Positions 47,145 to 58,283 of a stretch of 64,000 bases of DNA are shown here, one piece after another (position 1 is the first letter of the stretch; each line of letters opens with the position of its first letter). This DNA comes from Raphanus sativus (Eukaryota; Streptophyta; Magnoliopsida; Brassicales; Brassicaceae). The DNA lies in assembly GCF_000801105.2 (NCBI RefSeq), contig NC_079511.1, positions 15,833,792 to 15,897,791 on the forward strand. Direction: 5' to 3'. Both the position numbers and the translations under genes were made by a program. Below the pieces are notes generated by a model that ran no database searches, had not been told where the DNA came from, and worked only from the letters and a program-made list of their open reading frames with translations.

Positions 47145-47283
47145 TGAAAGTTGGTAAATCTCTAATGATCAGAGTTGTTATATTCATAAGGTATATATAC
47201 CCAAGGTTGTTACAAGAATATCGTAACTACAAAATCTACAAAAATATTGTGACTTATCTATAACAGAATATCATATTCTATCA
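47145..47283 (-). repeat. 5' LTR of the young Copia element
   Basis: Identical to 42797-42935 except one base; contains a TATATATACC promoter-like box. Confidence 0.95.
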
Positions 47284-47413
47284 ATCCCATGATGAAAAAC
47301 TAAACTTGAAATGAAAATAGCAGACACATGAATCCGAAAAGACAGATTCGTCAAATGGGAAAGTGAGGCAGAGATATCTCATAGATAGTGAAAAAGATTA
47401 CTGAATACCTCAT

Positions 47414-48199
47414 GTTTAGTGGATGAAGCCTGGAGAAGAAGAACCCTAGAGAAGAGAGAAAGAACTCAAACGGTGAACGCTAAGATTAAATTTTTCGTTT
47501 ACTTGTTTTGAACGGAAGAGAAAGAGACTCTCTCTTTAATCGCTTAAAATAAATGAGATTTCAGAAGGATTGATTGCACAGAGATGGAGTTATGTGTCAA
47601 TTGATCGACGTTTGAAGAAGAGGAAACGACAAAGCTAAGAGGAGATTCTCGATGTAAAAAACAGCGTTTAAGTTTTTTTTTTTTTGACTTGGGTTTATGG
47701 GCCGAAATTTAAACGTTTCGTTTATGTTTTACGAAGTGGAATGCGGTTGAAGCCCAACCGAGTTAATTGATGCATTCCATGTGGCCGAAAATTCAACTCC
47801 TATTGGACGATTTAATAATCTGATGTGGACAGGCTGAGAGTTGATCTTATTTAGCTTTTAGTATAGTATATATAGATTATACTTGAACCAAGTAAGAACA
47901 GTAGATATGGGATTTCTTCTTTCAGATAAAGATATGACAGATTCATAAAAAGAGTTTTTGCCAAAACTAACATAAAACTTGATTTTAACTCCAAATCTAT
48001 ACCCAAACTTGAATCAAATTCAAAAGTAATCTAAAGGCCTTATGAAACTAATGTACAGTCCCTTAGACAATCTACATGTGCAAATATATCAGGTATTCCA
48101 GGGGCATAATACACATAATACACATGGACTTCACCTACATTAAATTTCATTAACCTGCTCAAATGATTATGAAAAATGATATACATTATATAGAATAAA
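47414..48199 (-). promoter_or_regulatory. 5' leader and promoter region of the p23-like gene, then spacer
   Basis: 47414-47470 on the minus strand is a CT-rich leader (TTCTTTCTCTC..., TAGGGTTCTTCTTC) typical of Brassicaceae 5' UTRs. Two site II-type elements, TGGGCC (47698-47703) and AGCCCA (47751-47756), lie about 240-300 bp further upstream; these are common in promoters of housekeeping plant genes. Beyond about 47880 the sequence is AT-rich with no gene. Confidence 0.5.
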
Positions 48200-50560
48200 A
48201 ATCATGTGCCTACACATGAAAAAATGAATCCAAGGAATAATGATATTGTTTACCTTTTATTTGTTTGTATATGATCAGCAAACAGTGCTCTGAGAAGTAA
48301 GTTATCCCATCATTGAGATATGATTCAACAATCGAGCCAGTCGCAAATATTTTGTTCTTGTCTTTCTCTTTTAATTTTTTGAAATTTCTTTCCAAAACAT
48401 ACATTCACCTAAATTGCACATGTCCTCCTAGTTCAGCTTTGTAGGGGAGATGTATAGGCAAGTGTTCAATGACATAGAAAAATGATGGTGAAAAGATCTT
48501 CTCCAAATTGTAGATGATCAAAAAATGTTCTGTTTTAGAATTTGGACTCGGTATTTCTGAAAAGTTCTCGAGCAAAGGTAATGGAAAAATCCTCCAATCC
48601 TTACAATATTCAAAATTTAGATCTTAATAATACACACTATAATCATATATAAAGTTATATTATTTCAAATAAATAATTAGCACATGATAAAGAAAGATGG
48701 ACTTTCTGTCTAGGAGTTCTAAAAAGATAAATAGAACGTGCCGGCCCATAAGAACATGGCAGTCATGACACTATATCAGTACAACTAGCTAAGTCTGAAG
48801 CATATTCATCTCGGAATTTAACTGCGTTTTTCACACATTCCAATAACTTTTTCTTTCGTCTCCGTCCAATGTGTAGGGAGGAAATGGAGCTTGGCCATCA
48901 CCATCAATAGTGTTATATCCAATCGCTTTATTTGTCTTTAGATTTATCCTTCACGCTCATAAAAGTATTCGTGATGTTGTCAAAAACAATTTTCTCTATA
49001 TCAATCACATCAAGGTTATGGCGTTAGGTCCTTCTAGTATAAAAACTTCCAAAATATGTTTTCCTTATGCGAGTTATGGTATTTCCTATAGCCAGACTTC
49101 TTATTTTCATGACCGTTTCCACCGCACATAGACGTTTTTGGTGGATTGACACCAGTCAAAAAATCAGGTGATAAATCATTTAAGGATTGTTTTCCCTTCA
49201 AAAAGTCGTTTCTATTCTTCCTTAGTAGATGACCATAAGGAAGAAATCTTCGGTGAGAATAAAACCAACCTTTCTTCTTTCCATTAGGCAGATAAAAAAT
49301 CTTTGTATCTTCCACACAGATTAAACAAGCCAATTTATCATGGGTCGTACATCTTGATAGCATGGCATATCCCGAAAATTCAATAATCGACCACATCATC
49401 ATGGCTTTTACATTAAAAAATTGATTTAAAGACATATTGTATGCTTCAACTCCAGTTGACCAAAATTCTTTTAACTCTGCAATAAAACCTTTAAGGAAGA
49501 TATCAAGACTCTCGCAGATGATTTGGCCAAAAAATCAGAATTGTAAGGAACATGCACTATGTATTCATGTAGGGCTGGGCAAAAAATCCGAACCCGAAAA
49601 CCCGAATCGAACCCGATCCGAAAAAGTAGCACCAAACCCAAACCAAAATTGATTAAATATCTGAACGGGTTCAAAATTTTGGTATTTAAAAAACTGAAAC
49701 CGAACCCGATCCGAACCGAAGTATTTCGGGTACCCAAATGTATCAGAAATAGATTTATATACTTAAATATATAAATTATTTTTAGATATAATGTATATTA
49801 AAAATATTCAAAATATATAAGATACCTTTAAGTTTTCTAAAATACTCGAAAAATATATGAAAATAGTAAAAAGTAAATGTTTAAAATAGCTAAAGTATAC
49901 TAAAAACACCAAAAATAGTTAAATATATATTGATTCTCTATCCAAATATTCAAAGAAAACCAATATATATGTTAAATTTAGGTATTTTGACATATTTGTT
50001 ATTAAAATTTATATGTAATATATTATCTTTTTTATAGGTTTTGAAAATTTAAAGTATATAATGAATTTTAAAATTTTAAAAATAATTTGAATGGGTTATC
50101 CGAACCCGAACCGAACCCGCAAAGATCCGAACCGACATTTATAAATACCCGAATGGGGCTGAAATCTTTGACCCCGAAAACTCGAAACCCGAATGGACTG
50201 AACCGAAACCCGAATGGGTATCCGAACGCCCACCCCTATATTCATGCATATAATGAGGGATAGATTATATGGATTCAAGATCACATGCCACAAAAACGAC
50301 TATGAGACATCCTAAATCGATTGAATCCATCTGTACATAATCCAAGATAAACATTACGAGGTTCTTCGGACCAGGGATGTATATCTTGAAAGTGTTTCCA
50401 CTCCGCTGCATCAGACAGATGATACATTTCTCCCTCCTTTCATTGGTGCTCCACATGCCATCCCATTGCCGCTGCAGTCTTCTTTCTTTGGTACATTCGC
50501 TTCAACCAGCCAGTTATAGGTAGATATCACATCTGACTATATGGTACTTCGGTTCTATGT
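48200..50560 (-). pseudogene. CACTA (En/Spm) TNP2-type transposase relic
   Basis: Minus-strand pieces in order: near 50440-50260 HLSDAAEW-like, HFQ and EEPRNVYLGLCTDGFN; after the hAT insertion, 49435-49034 with AMMMWSIIEFSGYAMLSRCT, THDKLACLICVEDTKIFYL and SHRRFLPYGHLLRKNRNDF; then 48404-48210 with MYVLERNFKKLKEKDKN and IVESYLNDGI from the downstream DUF4218 domain. These match the layout of plant TNP2 transposases. Stops and shifts throughout make it dead; CACTA termini were not found. Confidence 0.8.
49570..50238. mobile_element. hAT-like non-autonomous element (TSD TATTCATG)
   Basis: 669 bp with perfect 8-bp duplications TATTCATG (49562-49569 and 50239-50246). Ends TAGGGCTGGGC and, on the opposite strand, TAGGGGTGGGC form hAT-type inverted termini. 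Both subterminal regions are rich in CCGAACCCGAA-type motifs in opposite orientation. The middle is AT-rich and non-coding. It interrupts the CACTA transposase. Diverged relatives lie at 28960-29140 and possibly 60255-60420. Confidence 0.92.
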
Positions 50561-52384
50561 TGTTTGTCCCTAGGTTTTTCTGCACGAAAAAATTAACACT
50601 TTTCTCACCCTTCTTCTCTCCAAAAAATCATACAATTGTTAAAATTACAAACATTAATTGTATAATATGGAAACCCTAAATTGCGCATCAAATTTTGTCT
50701 CTTGCGCACCTTCATCGTCATACCATCAGGTTTGTGTATTTATCGGTTTCTTAGTTCACACATCTGGAAAGGAAACCCATAAAGATACTGATGCTCTCAG
50801 CAGTGTGCTTTGCAGTTCCCCAGAGTTACCAACAAAGGCTCATGGTTCACCTCTGATTCCATGAGGCTATGTAGAAGGCAAGCTTTGTTTACTAGTTTCA
50901 TATGCATGCTGCGAAGTTCAACAAGACCTGTATCCTAACCATGTTTGCCATTTTCCATCTATCCCATTAGGAAAGAGCCCTTAGTTTGGAGTTTGGGTAT
51001 CTTTGCAAGCTCCGGTTAAGTCTCACATAGTGGTTTAACATGAACCACAATACTCATTACTCATCTTTTCAATTTTCAACTTTTCTCTATGCATCACGTG
51101 CTTTAGAGAGAAAGGTCTAGAGCCATATTCTTTAGGAAATGTCTATCTAGAAAGCTAGAACCGAAAAGAGTATTATGTTCAGAAAAAGGCACATAATAGC
51201 CATGTTCGGGTAGCTAACGCGGCGTCACCGTCCGACAACCAAAAACTAACAAACATGACAGAGAATTTAATTACGGCGGCGGCTGTGCTACTTGATCTTT
51301 TCTGTGTCTCCATGACCGCTGTAAATATTAGCGGCTTCCATGCGGTGCTGATATGTCACTGGAGTCAAATATTAATATCTTTTCTTTTTTTCTAACTTAT
51401 TGTTGAGCTGGCATTTTAAATTTCTTTATATTTTCTTTGTTGCGGGACGTTGAAGCGGCCTTGGCTACAGGAACAAGGCTAATATTCTCTGTGGCTAAGC
51501 TGAGGAGCTATAGCCACACTAAAACTAACTTTTTAAGATCATGTTTAAGATTTATATTCTCAACCCTACTGATGGAATGTGGGTCATTGCATTTGCATGT
51601 TTACTTTTGCTTCTTGGGGAGATATTTTGGTTCCATTTAGGTTCTTCTCTTAACATCAACAATAACAGTTGGCCAACCAACCATGGTTAGGATTCAGTTA
51701 AGCGGTACTTCTCTCTTTCAGTCTTTCCTTCTATTGCTTCACGAAAAAAAATAAACTCTAAAGACTTTTTTATGTATTTGTTGTTTATCTTGTTAGCGTG
51801 TGGTTATGTAAGAGAAAAAAAAACCATTCATTCTCCATCCGCGGTGGACGGGAAGAAACTGAAGTAGTATGGTCGCAATATTTCACTTGATATGATGTAA
51901 AATATAATCCTCTTCTATTGACTTGTGACAATGTCTCATAACATGTATTCCTTAACATTCATACCTTTATGTGTAGAGGTAATTACTACTCCATATCATC
52001 TGACAGAACAGAGAACACAGTTCTTAAATAAGGCACTATACCCATGATCCAAACACACAGATTTGTCCATTCACATCAACAAATGTAACAAAGAAGGCGG
52101 CAGCTCAATCACACAGAATTAACCTGGTTTCTATTGTACAACGCTATAACTTTTTCCGCATTTCACTAAATAATATGAACACAATCAACAAATCATACAT
52201 ACACAAACGTAGGTCCTAGTCTCCTAGATACACAATCAACAGTTCTGCAGAGTATGTCAAACTGCAGTCTCTCTATATCAGAATTGCAGAGAGAGGAAAA
52301 TACATATGAGAAAGAATAACAGACCAATCAATGAAGGTGATAGTAAGAACTTGAATGTGGAAGAGGATAAGAGAGCTTTGTTAA
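50561..52384. other. Intergenic region downstream of phytolongin
   Basis: Apart from the short frame at 50658-50960, I find no gene. 51180-51360 is less AT-rich but has no recognisable coding character. Confidence 0.45.
50658..50960 (+). pseudogene. Unidentified reading-frame fragment
   Basis: A frame including KETHKDTDALSSVLCSSPEL reaches a TGA and then continues open as GYVEGKLCLLVSYACCEVQQ before another stop. The continued coding look across a stop suggests a pseudogene fragment. The family is not recognised. Confidence 0.3.
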
Positions 52385-53116
52385 TCAAGAACGTGTGCAC
52401 TCAATGCCCTGACAAATGGCCAACCAAACACCAAGCAGAGTCAAACAAATAGCTGCGTCAATGACAAGAACAATCTTCACTTGACGCCGCCATTTCTTTT
52501 CAATGCTCTGCGAGCCACTAGATCGATCCCTTCTTGGAACATAAGTTGCTGCTGCTGCAGCTGCAGATGAGGAGGCATTAGAAGAACACTCAGTAGATTT
52601 CCGTTGTTCCTCTAACTCAACGCCTCTCAGAGTGTTCCCTTTCTTCCTCTCTTGCTTGTTTGATCTCCCCAAAAGCGGGGCTTTGGTGGAATTAGCACCA
52701 TCAATGGAAGGTGATGATAACGGGAGACAAGTTAGATGATGGTTAGTCTCAGCAACACGCTGTATGAGTCTTCGAACAAGCTGGTCTTGAACATTGCTGA
52801 AACTGATACTCCCGGAGAAACTTCCTCTCGAATTCTTCTTTAACTCATCCCTTAGATTCTCAAGAAACCCAAGAAGGGTAGATCTCTTGAAAACCTCATC
52901 AGCAATGGCGAAGTACACGAGCCCATCTTCGATCAAGAACCCGAAAGTCCTCTTGCTTCTGGTTTCGAAGTACCACTTGTGAAAAGGCGGAGTCTTTTCC
53001 AGACACAAGGCAGCGAGACTTTCGTTACGGTGGTCTCCGCCGTTGTTGTAACCGTACAGAATCTGGTTGCCTCTTGAGACACAACAATAGTGGACTGTGT
53101 TTTGGATTGAACCCAT
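52385..53116 (-). CDS. PHYL1: Phytolongin (PHYL1-type longin-domain SNARE-like protein)
   Basis: A single-exon, 243-residue membrane protein. Residues about 1-120 form a longin domain like that of VAMP7-type R-SNAREs (start [53 protein letters not shown]). The SNARE coiled coil is replaced by a variable 'Phyl' linker (about 125-210, with [16 protein letters not shown]). A C-terminal tail anchor follows ([20 protein letters not shown], then CQGIECTRS). This layout is diagnostic of phytolongins, which act in secretory trafficking; family members localise to ER, Golgi or plasma membrane. The frame is intact and of normal length. It lies just downstream of, and in the same orientation as, an ATL58/59-like gene, the arrangement I recall for Arabidopsis At1g33475-At1g33480. 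Exact paralogue unverified. Confidence 0.9.
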   Translation of the reverse strand: MGSIQNTVHYCCVSRGNQILYGYNNGGDHRNESLAALCLEKTPPFHKWYFETRSKRTFGFLIEDGLVYFAIADEVFKRSTLLGFLENLRDELKKNSRGSFSGSISFSNVQDQLVRRLIQRVAETNHHLTCLPLSSPSIDGANSTKAPLLGRSNKQERKKGNTLRGVELEEQRKSTECSSNASSSAAAAAATYVPRRDRSSGSQSIEKKWRRQVKIVLVIDAAICLTLLGVWLAICQGIECTRS

Positions 53117-53827
53117 TTTCGATTAGGGCAGAAGGCAAGAGTTCTCCGTGCAAGGAGATGACAGTAAGTTTTAAAGATACCTTATCTTTGCCAAGAAACA
53201 AGGAAAGGAATCTTTGTTAAGACCAAACAAGAGATGAAAGTGAAAGCATTAAAGCAAGAGACAGAGAGGACAATACAAGCTTTGTATTCAGACCACGTCT
53301 CCCTCTCCTAAATTCTTGATTGATTTAGTCTCCCTCTCACCCACCTTTGACTCTTCTCTTTCTTTATTACCTTATCTGTATCCAATGGTTAAGATCAAAC
53401 CCTTTTTGAATTTTTTTTTTTGAATTATACAGAGATATCTGGCCCCACAGAAGTGGTCCAGTCTAGTCACGTGTTGGGTCTTATATCTCTGGCGATGCCG
53501 AAATGTTAATTCCCCAGTGAAAAACATTTTACCTGAGCTAGAAACCCGAGTTATTTAGTGTATTTTGTGATAAACCATATGTTATTCAGTGCAAAAAAAA
53601 AAAAAAAAAAAACAACCATATGTTATTATTACTCTTTGTTTTAGCGCGCTGAGCAAACACAGAGTCAAGCTTCTGTGGAGAGCGAGGTCATTTTTCAAAT
53701 ATTACCCTATTTTGATTCGATCCCAATCATCCATCAGACCAAGTGTCCGCTTCTTCTATGGGATCAAAGCTCTAATGAATGTTTACAAGTTACAAACTTT
53801 ACAGGACCCAACACAAGCTTATAATAT
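53117..53827. other. Phytolongin upstream region and ATL 3' spacer
   Basis: 53117-53300 contains the phytolongin leader and promoter (CT-rich on the minus strand). A 19-A run lies at about 53593-53611. No other gene is seen. Confidence 0.5.
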
Positions 53828-54950
53828 TTAACCAAGCCTACAATTACAACAACCACTTGATGTCCCCAAGCTGTTTGGTTCCTCCTCTCGCATTTCTTCC
53901 TTAAAGCTCTCTGCTCCTGGATTACACTCACGTTGTCGCTCTTGGTCATCATTTCTGTGGTCGTCTGGCTGAGGTTCCGGTTCACTTGATACTCCTCCAT
54001 CAGGGGTCCCAAGACTGGGAAGAACAGGAGGATCTTCTTCTTGGCTTTGATGAGATTGGGTTGGGATAAGAGTGAGACGGCAAAGAGGGCAAGTGGTATG
54101 TGAAGTGAGCCAAAGATCAATGCAGTCCATGTGAAAAGTATGTCCACATGCCGGGATCTGTTGAAGCTTGTCATCTGCTTGATAGTCACCAAGGCACACT
54201 GAACATCTGTAAATTCCAAAATTCCAATTTTGTTTATTTCTTGGTTCTAGTTTGTCTCTCATTAACAAGGCTTAAGACCAATGATCTACACCACTTGGGA
54301 TAACTAATGGTTTCAGCCTATTAGGGAGTATGAGAACTTGAGATCTCTCTCTCGCTCTCTCTCTCTTTCTTCCAAATAAGACTACACACAATTGTCCAGA
54401 ATCTATACCACAGACATAACCTCCTACAATTATCTGATCATGGAAGCAACTGTTGTCCCATTTCAACCTCCATTTATTTAATTCACTAGCCTAACCTTTT
54501 AAACGTTCTATCACTACCCTTGTTCCAAATTTTCTGTACAAAGACTTTGAGAATTAATGAAAAAAGAAGGATTAATTTAAAACTCACTGAGAATCCATTA
54601 CAAAGAAGCTCTCTTTGTAGACGACAATGGGAAGCATCTCTCTCAGCTCTTTGCTTAACCCTAACTCAGCCTGTTCATGTTAAAAAACCCACGGGGCCAG
54701 TTACTACAGAACTAAAACCCCATCAAACCACAATTCAAGATATTACCGTGGAGATGGAGGTTCCGGGGAGGAAAGTAGTTCGCATTCCGAGGGAAGACAA
54801 ATCGGCGCTGCCACGACGGAGGTAAATGACGTAGAAGACGAAGAGGATGATGAATGTGAAGCAGATTGGGACAGAGAATATGAAAGCTTGGTATAGTTTC
54901 AGCTCCGGCGAGTTCACGGAAGTGGTTGAATTGCTGTAAGAAGAAGACAT
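53828..54950 (-). CDS. RING-H2 E3 ubiquitin ligase, ATL58/ATL59-like
   Basis: Three exons with GT-AG introns: 54950-54747, 54670-54588, 54206-53828; 666 nt, 221 residues, frame intact. One N-terminal membrane segment (FIFSVPICFTFIILFVFYVI), then YLRRGSADLSSLGMR, a GLSKELREMLPIVVYKE (GLD-like) region, and the RING-H2 finger CSVCLGDYQADDKLQQIPAC...GHTFHMDCIDLWL...CPLC, with all eight zinc ligands and the Trp of ATL proteins. The tail is acidic/Gln-rich and ends GCCNCRLG. ATL proteins are membrane-anchored E3 ligases that recruit E2s through the RING. I start at MSSSYS; an upstream in-frame Met at 54959 (MCVM) is possible. Intron 2 holds a CT-rich tract near 54340. Confidence 0.9.
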
Positions 54951-55664
54951 CACGCACACAACTCAATGTCCGAAAGTTAGCAATAGAGTGAAGAAAGAAG
55001 AGATGGCTGAGATTGGAGATCGGAAATTGAAAAAAGAAATAAAATAATGTGGTTTTTGTGATGTGGCAGAGTTTCTCAGGTGAAGCATTCAGACGGCAAC
55101 TAACTGTCTGTTTCCTTTCTTCATCTTTTATTTTATTTTTTTGTCAGAATCATTATTATAGGATTCTTAATTAGGAGGAAAATATTAGATATAAAATAGG
55201 GGATTAGGCGCATTAATGATCTGATTAAGAAAGTTTTTAGTTAATTTTCCCTTTGGTTTTTGGCAGATAATAAAGAGATGATTAAGAGTGAGCCAAGTAA
55301 ACAAGAAAACGTTACACCGATCATAGTCCACATATTCTTCTTCTTTTGGCCCTTACCCACAAAGCCATCACCAACTTGTCGACTTCATGTCTTCCTTGCT
55401 TTGCAACCAAATGGAGACGCGTACCAGATTGTTTTCTATTTGTTTATTTTCTTAGATCTAAAAGACAAAACAAAAAAAGAAAGATGTTTGAAGGTTTATT
55501 TTATATGGGAAGACATCCCATGTTCTTGTACCAAATATCATCAATATTAAAGCTATTTCAGTTCTAGTCTAATAATTGAACCATATAGACAACATCACAT
55601 AAACATAAGCACAACACAAGCTCAAGCTTTGCAGGAACCAAGAACCTTCTTGGTCTCTGTTGAC
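54951..55664. other. ATL promoter and DUF2062 3' spacer
   Basis: No additional gene is supported; plus-strand frames at 55260-55567 have no domain and lie in the non-coding flank. Confidence 0.5.
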
Positions 55665-56727
55665 TTAAGCGACCCTTTCCTTTGACTTGAAGTCTGAGTG
55701 AATACTCGTGGGTGACTTTGCGGTCGGAGAAACAGAGCTGAATTTACGGACAAGGATTTTGAAACATGGTAGAAACAGGATGTACAGTCCAACGACCACA
55801 AATGGGGTCGCTACGAGCCACCCTAGTAGCTGCAAAAAAAAAAAGGGTTCATGTGCTTTGAATCGATATATATCCAAAATCTACACCGCTTAGCTTAACA
55901 GTAGAAGAACCTTACCGCATTACCAATGCTTAAAAAGACTTCTCTGGAAGCTTGGCCTGTGAAAACCTTCTTTAGAGCATCGGTCGTTAGAGGAAAATGA
56001 GGTCCACCGGTTAGTTTTTCGCCAAGCCGTAAGAAAGGCACCATAAGACTTCAATGTGGAAAAGACATGTAAACCAAAATTATAAATAAAAGGACTCTCA
56101 CTTCGATACTTTCAGAACTAATAGAAAACAGTGCTTTAACTTCTCTCTGTATTGACTGTCATTACCTTAGTTCAATAGGAGTGGCAAGGAAGTTAAACAA
56201 CATGACAGTTGGAGCATGACAAAGAGATCCAAGCGACGCAATAGCTACTCCACACAGCAACACGGTAACACCTATTAAAGAAAAAAGCAAAGACCCCATC
56301 TACTTTTAGACCACAAAAACACTATCAAATTATCTTATGACAAGTAGGTAGAAGAACGCACCACAGATTGGAAATACTCCATGGTAACGCCCAATGCAGC
56401 AGAGAAAGCCAGCTGCTTTGGCTCAGCACCTCTAAAGAAACACCCCAAAAAGGGAAAAAGACCAAAAAGCTTCGTTTTACTTTCTTAAAACAACGTAACT
56501 GTTCGATTTGGTATTATAGTGTGGAGATGTACCAAATAAGAAACCAAAGACTAATATATTTGATTCCATCTCTCAAGTAACCAACTCTAAGATACAACAG
56601 TTTAACTTGGAAAGAGAGGAACATATGATACGAAGAGAGTAGAACAAAACCTGCGCAGGATCTGGACAAGAGGTTCGGTGATTTTCTTTTCGAACCAAAC
56701 TTTCAATCTAACTTTGGAGATCGCCAT
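55665..56727 (-). CDS. DUF2062 membrane protein with a 1-nt frameshift in exon 2
   Basis: Five exons with GT-AG introns: 56727-56651, 56431-56362, 56271-56166, 56048-55916, 55829-55665. The parts read MAISKVRLKVWFEKKITEPL; RGAEPKQLAFSAALGVTM; GVTVLLCGVAIASLGSLCHA with PTVMLFNFLATPIEL; MVPFLRLGEKLTGGPHFPL; and GWLVATPFVVVGLYILFLPC, then a basic tail ending FKSKERVA. This is the DUF2062 fold: two or three membrane segments and a GVF-P-type loop. Exon 2 reads ACC ATG GAG TAT where the family needs ATG GGA GTA. The exons total 551 nt; one more G would give 552 and a 183-residue protein. So it is either a recent pseudogene, a polymorphic null or a sequencing error. Function unknown. Confidence 0.75.
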
Positions 56728-58183
56728 CACGATTACTCTTTGGATAAAGATTTGATAATGTTCTCTCAGTTAAGTAAAACCTGAACAAACTCTAATGTCC
56801 CAAATCCGCTTTCCTTGTTTAACCTGTGTGCCTCCACCGCTTACACGCAACCACCAGTCTTTGGTTTCTTATTTGCCTTCATTGGATTGAAAATTGGACC
56901 GGACCTTTATAAATCCAAAAACTATACGGGTTGAATATGTTGGGCTTTAATTGGATTAGGAATTGGGCTTTTGTGAATCCAAAAACTCGCACGTAATTAG
57001 CAGACTGGGTTACATTTTTTAGTTTGTAGAGATACAACTAAAATAATGTCTACAACAATGTCTTGTTGTATAGTATACAAAGTCCCTGCTACTATGCTAA
57101 ACATTAGTAAACCAACATTCTAGACCTAATGAATTACCAAAAAATAAAAAATCGAAAATTAATCGAAATTTATGTTAAAATTAATTTAGAGTTAATTTGC
57201 TCAATATGTACAAATAAGTTACATATTTACAAGGATTAAAAGTTGCATTGAAAAATAGAAAATGTAGGTGTAAAATGACTCAGATAATCTTTATTATTAA
57301 ACGAAATTACTCTAAATAGATAAGGTATGTCTATGGTTTGGATTAGCTTATAACTGTCTATTATAATTTGTTTAATATTTTATAAGCAATATATAATTGG
57401 TATACAAGATGATTTTCATATACTCATGCACGGATACAAACATTTATGAAATAAGTAAATTAAAAGAATTATATATTTTCTTTTGTTTGTTTGTAACTAT
57501 TAGGTTGTTTTGTAATTTATATGTATGATAGATAAAATAATTATATTAAATATCATCATGTTACCATCTTAATTATATATGTGATTTATAAATATTATAT
57601 TGCATATTAATTCAAATAATTATTTTTGGTATATTGAGTTACTTTTATTCTCTTAAAATAAGCAATGATTTTTCTTTATTTTATTCATGAGTAAGTAATC
57701 CTTTGATGTAAATATAACTATAATAAAATTATTATTTTTGAATAAAGATATCTATATTATTTTCAATTTATTTTGTCAATTATATCTTCAAAAGTTTATA
57801 TATATATATATATATATATGTTTCTTTTTGCTTATGTTTCTAAAAAATACAAATAATAAAAAATCGTTTATATGTAGAATCTATTTAATTTCTGTTATAT
57901 ATATACTTACCTTTTTATTATTTATGTGTTTTTGTAAAAAAATGATATTTAAGTTAAAAAACCTTATTAATGTTTAATAAAAAGTAAATAAAATAATATA
58001 TATTAAAGTTATTATATTCAAATTTAAAAAATATTATTTTTTATAAGAATATTTTTAAAATAATTTAATATCTTCAATTTTTTTTTGCGAAGGAGCGCTA
58101 TATATACACATATAGTAAAAGTTATATATTTTCCCTTTTTATTTGTGGTTTTTTGAGAAGAGATTCCAAGTAAAACCTGAACA
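56728..58183. other. DUF2062 promoter, then AT-rich DNA
   Basis: Two TGGGCTT elements (56941-56947 and 56964-56970) within a small direct repeat (AATCCAAAAACT twice) lie 210-245 bp upstream of the DUF2062 start, in the usual place for site II elements. From 57000 to 58080 the DNA is very AT-rich with a (TA)n run at about 57795 and no gene. Confidence 0.5.
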
Positions 58184-58275
58184 ACGATTTGGAGATCGCC
58201 ATCACGATTTTTCTTAGGACAAAGAGATTCCAAGTAAAACCTGAACAACGCAAAGTCCCAAAGCGGCTTCTCTTG
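58184..58275 (-). pseudogene. Duplicated 5' end of the DUF2062 gene
   Basis: TTTGGAGATCGCCATCACGA and, further on, AAGTAAAACCTGAACAA and GTCCCAAA...CTTGTTT match 56715-56820 in the same order and orientation. It contains the start codon and first five codons only. AAGTAAAACCTGAACAACG is itself present twice here (about 58169 and 58229). Confidence 0.75.
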
Positions 58276-58283
58276 TTTAGATC

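Larger units (their letters stand above)
42797..47283 (-). mobile_element. Young Copia retrotransposon in p23-like intron 1 (TSD ATCCC)
   Basis: 4,487 bp between perfect duplications ATCCC (42792-42796 and 47284-47288). The LTRs (42797-42935 and 47145-47283) are 139 bp each and differ by one base (C versus A, 11 bases before the end). PBS and PPT are perfect. One difference in 139 implies recent insertion, on the order of a few hundred thousand years under commonly used plant rates, with large error for so short an LTR. Coding capacity is near-complete but interrupted twice (see the polyprotein entry). Confidence 0.95.
41433..47413 (-). pseudogene. p23-1-like HSP90 co-chaperone pseudogene, split by Copia element
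   Basis: Exons (minus): 47413-47409 (ATG AG), 42436-42250, 42158-42003, 41954-41908, 41813-41700, 41509-41433. The first two join as MSRHPGVKWAETTDKIFL and then the p23/CS beta-sandwich to NVE, the HSP90-binding domain. Exon 5 gives the Gly-Met-rich tail (GLEGLGGMGGMPGLEG) and EFEDSDDE; exon 6 the charged end SGDKKDEAAIKEETK. Plant p23-1 proteins have the same plan with a longer Gly-rich part. Exon 3 has a one-base and a two-base loss around the HYVK region, its 3' donor is missing with an in-frame TAG, and the donor after exon 5 reads GAG|GATAAG. I conclude a decayed paralogue. The Copia insertion lies in intron 1 in the same orientation. Confidence 0.8.

Noticed and set aside
54712..54966. 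Alternative frame of 84 codons over ATL exon 1
   Set aside because: The other frame gives the membrane segment and splices correctly into the RING-H2 exons.
57738..57977. 79-codon plus-strand frame with hydrophobic stretches
   Set aside because: It spans a (TA)n tract, is extremely AT-rich and shows no codon bias or similarity.
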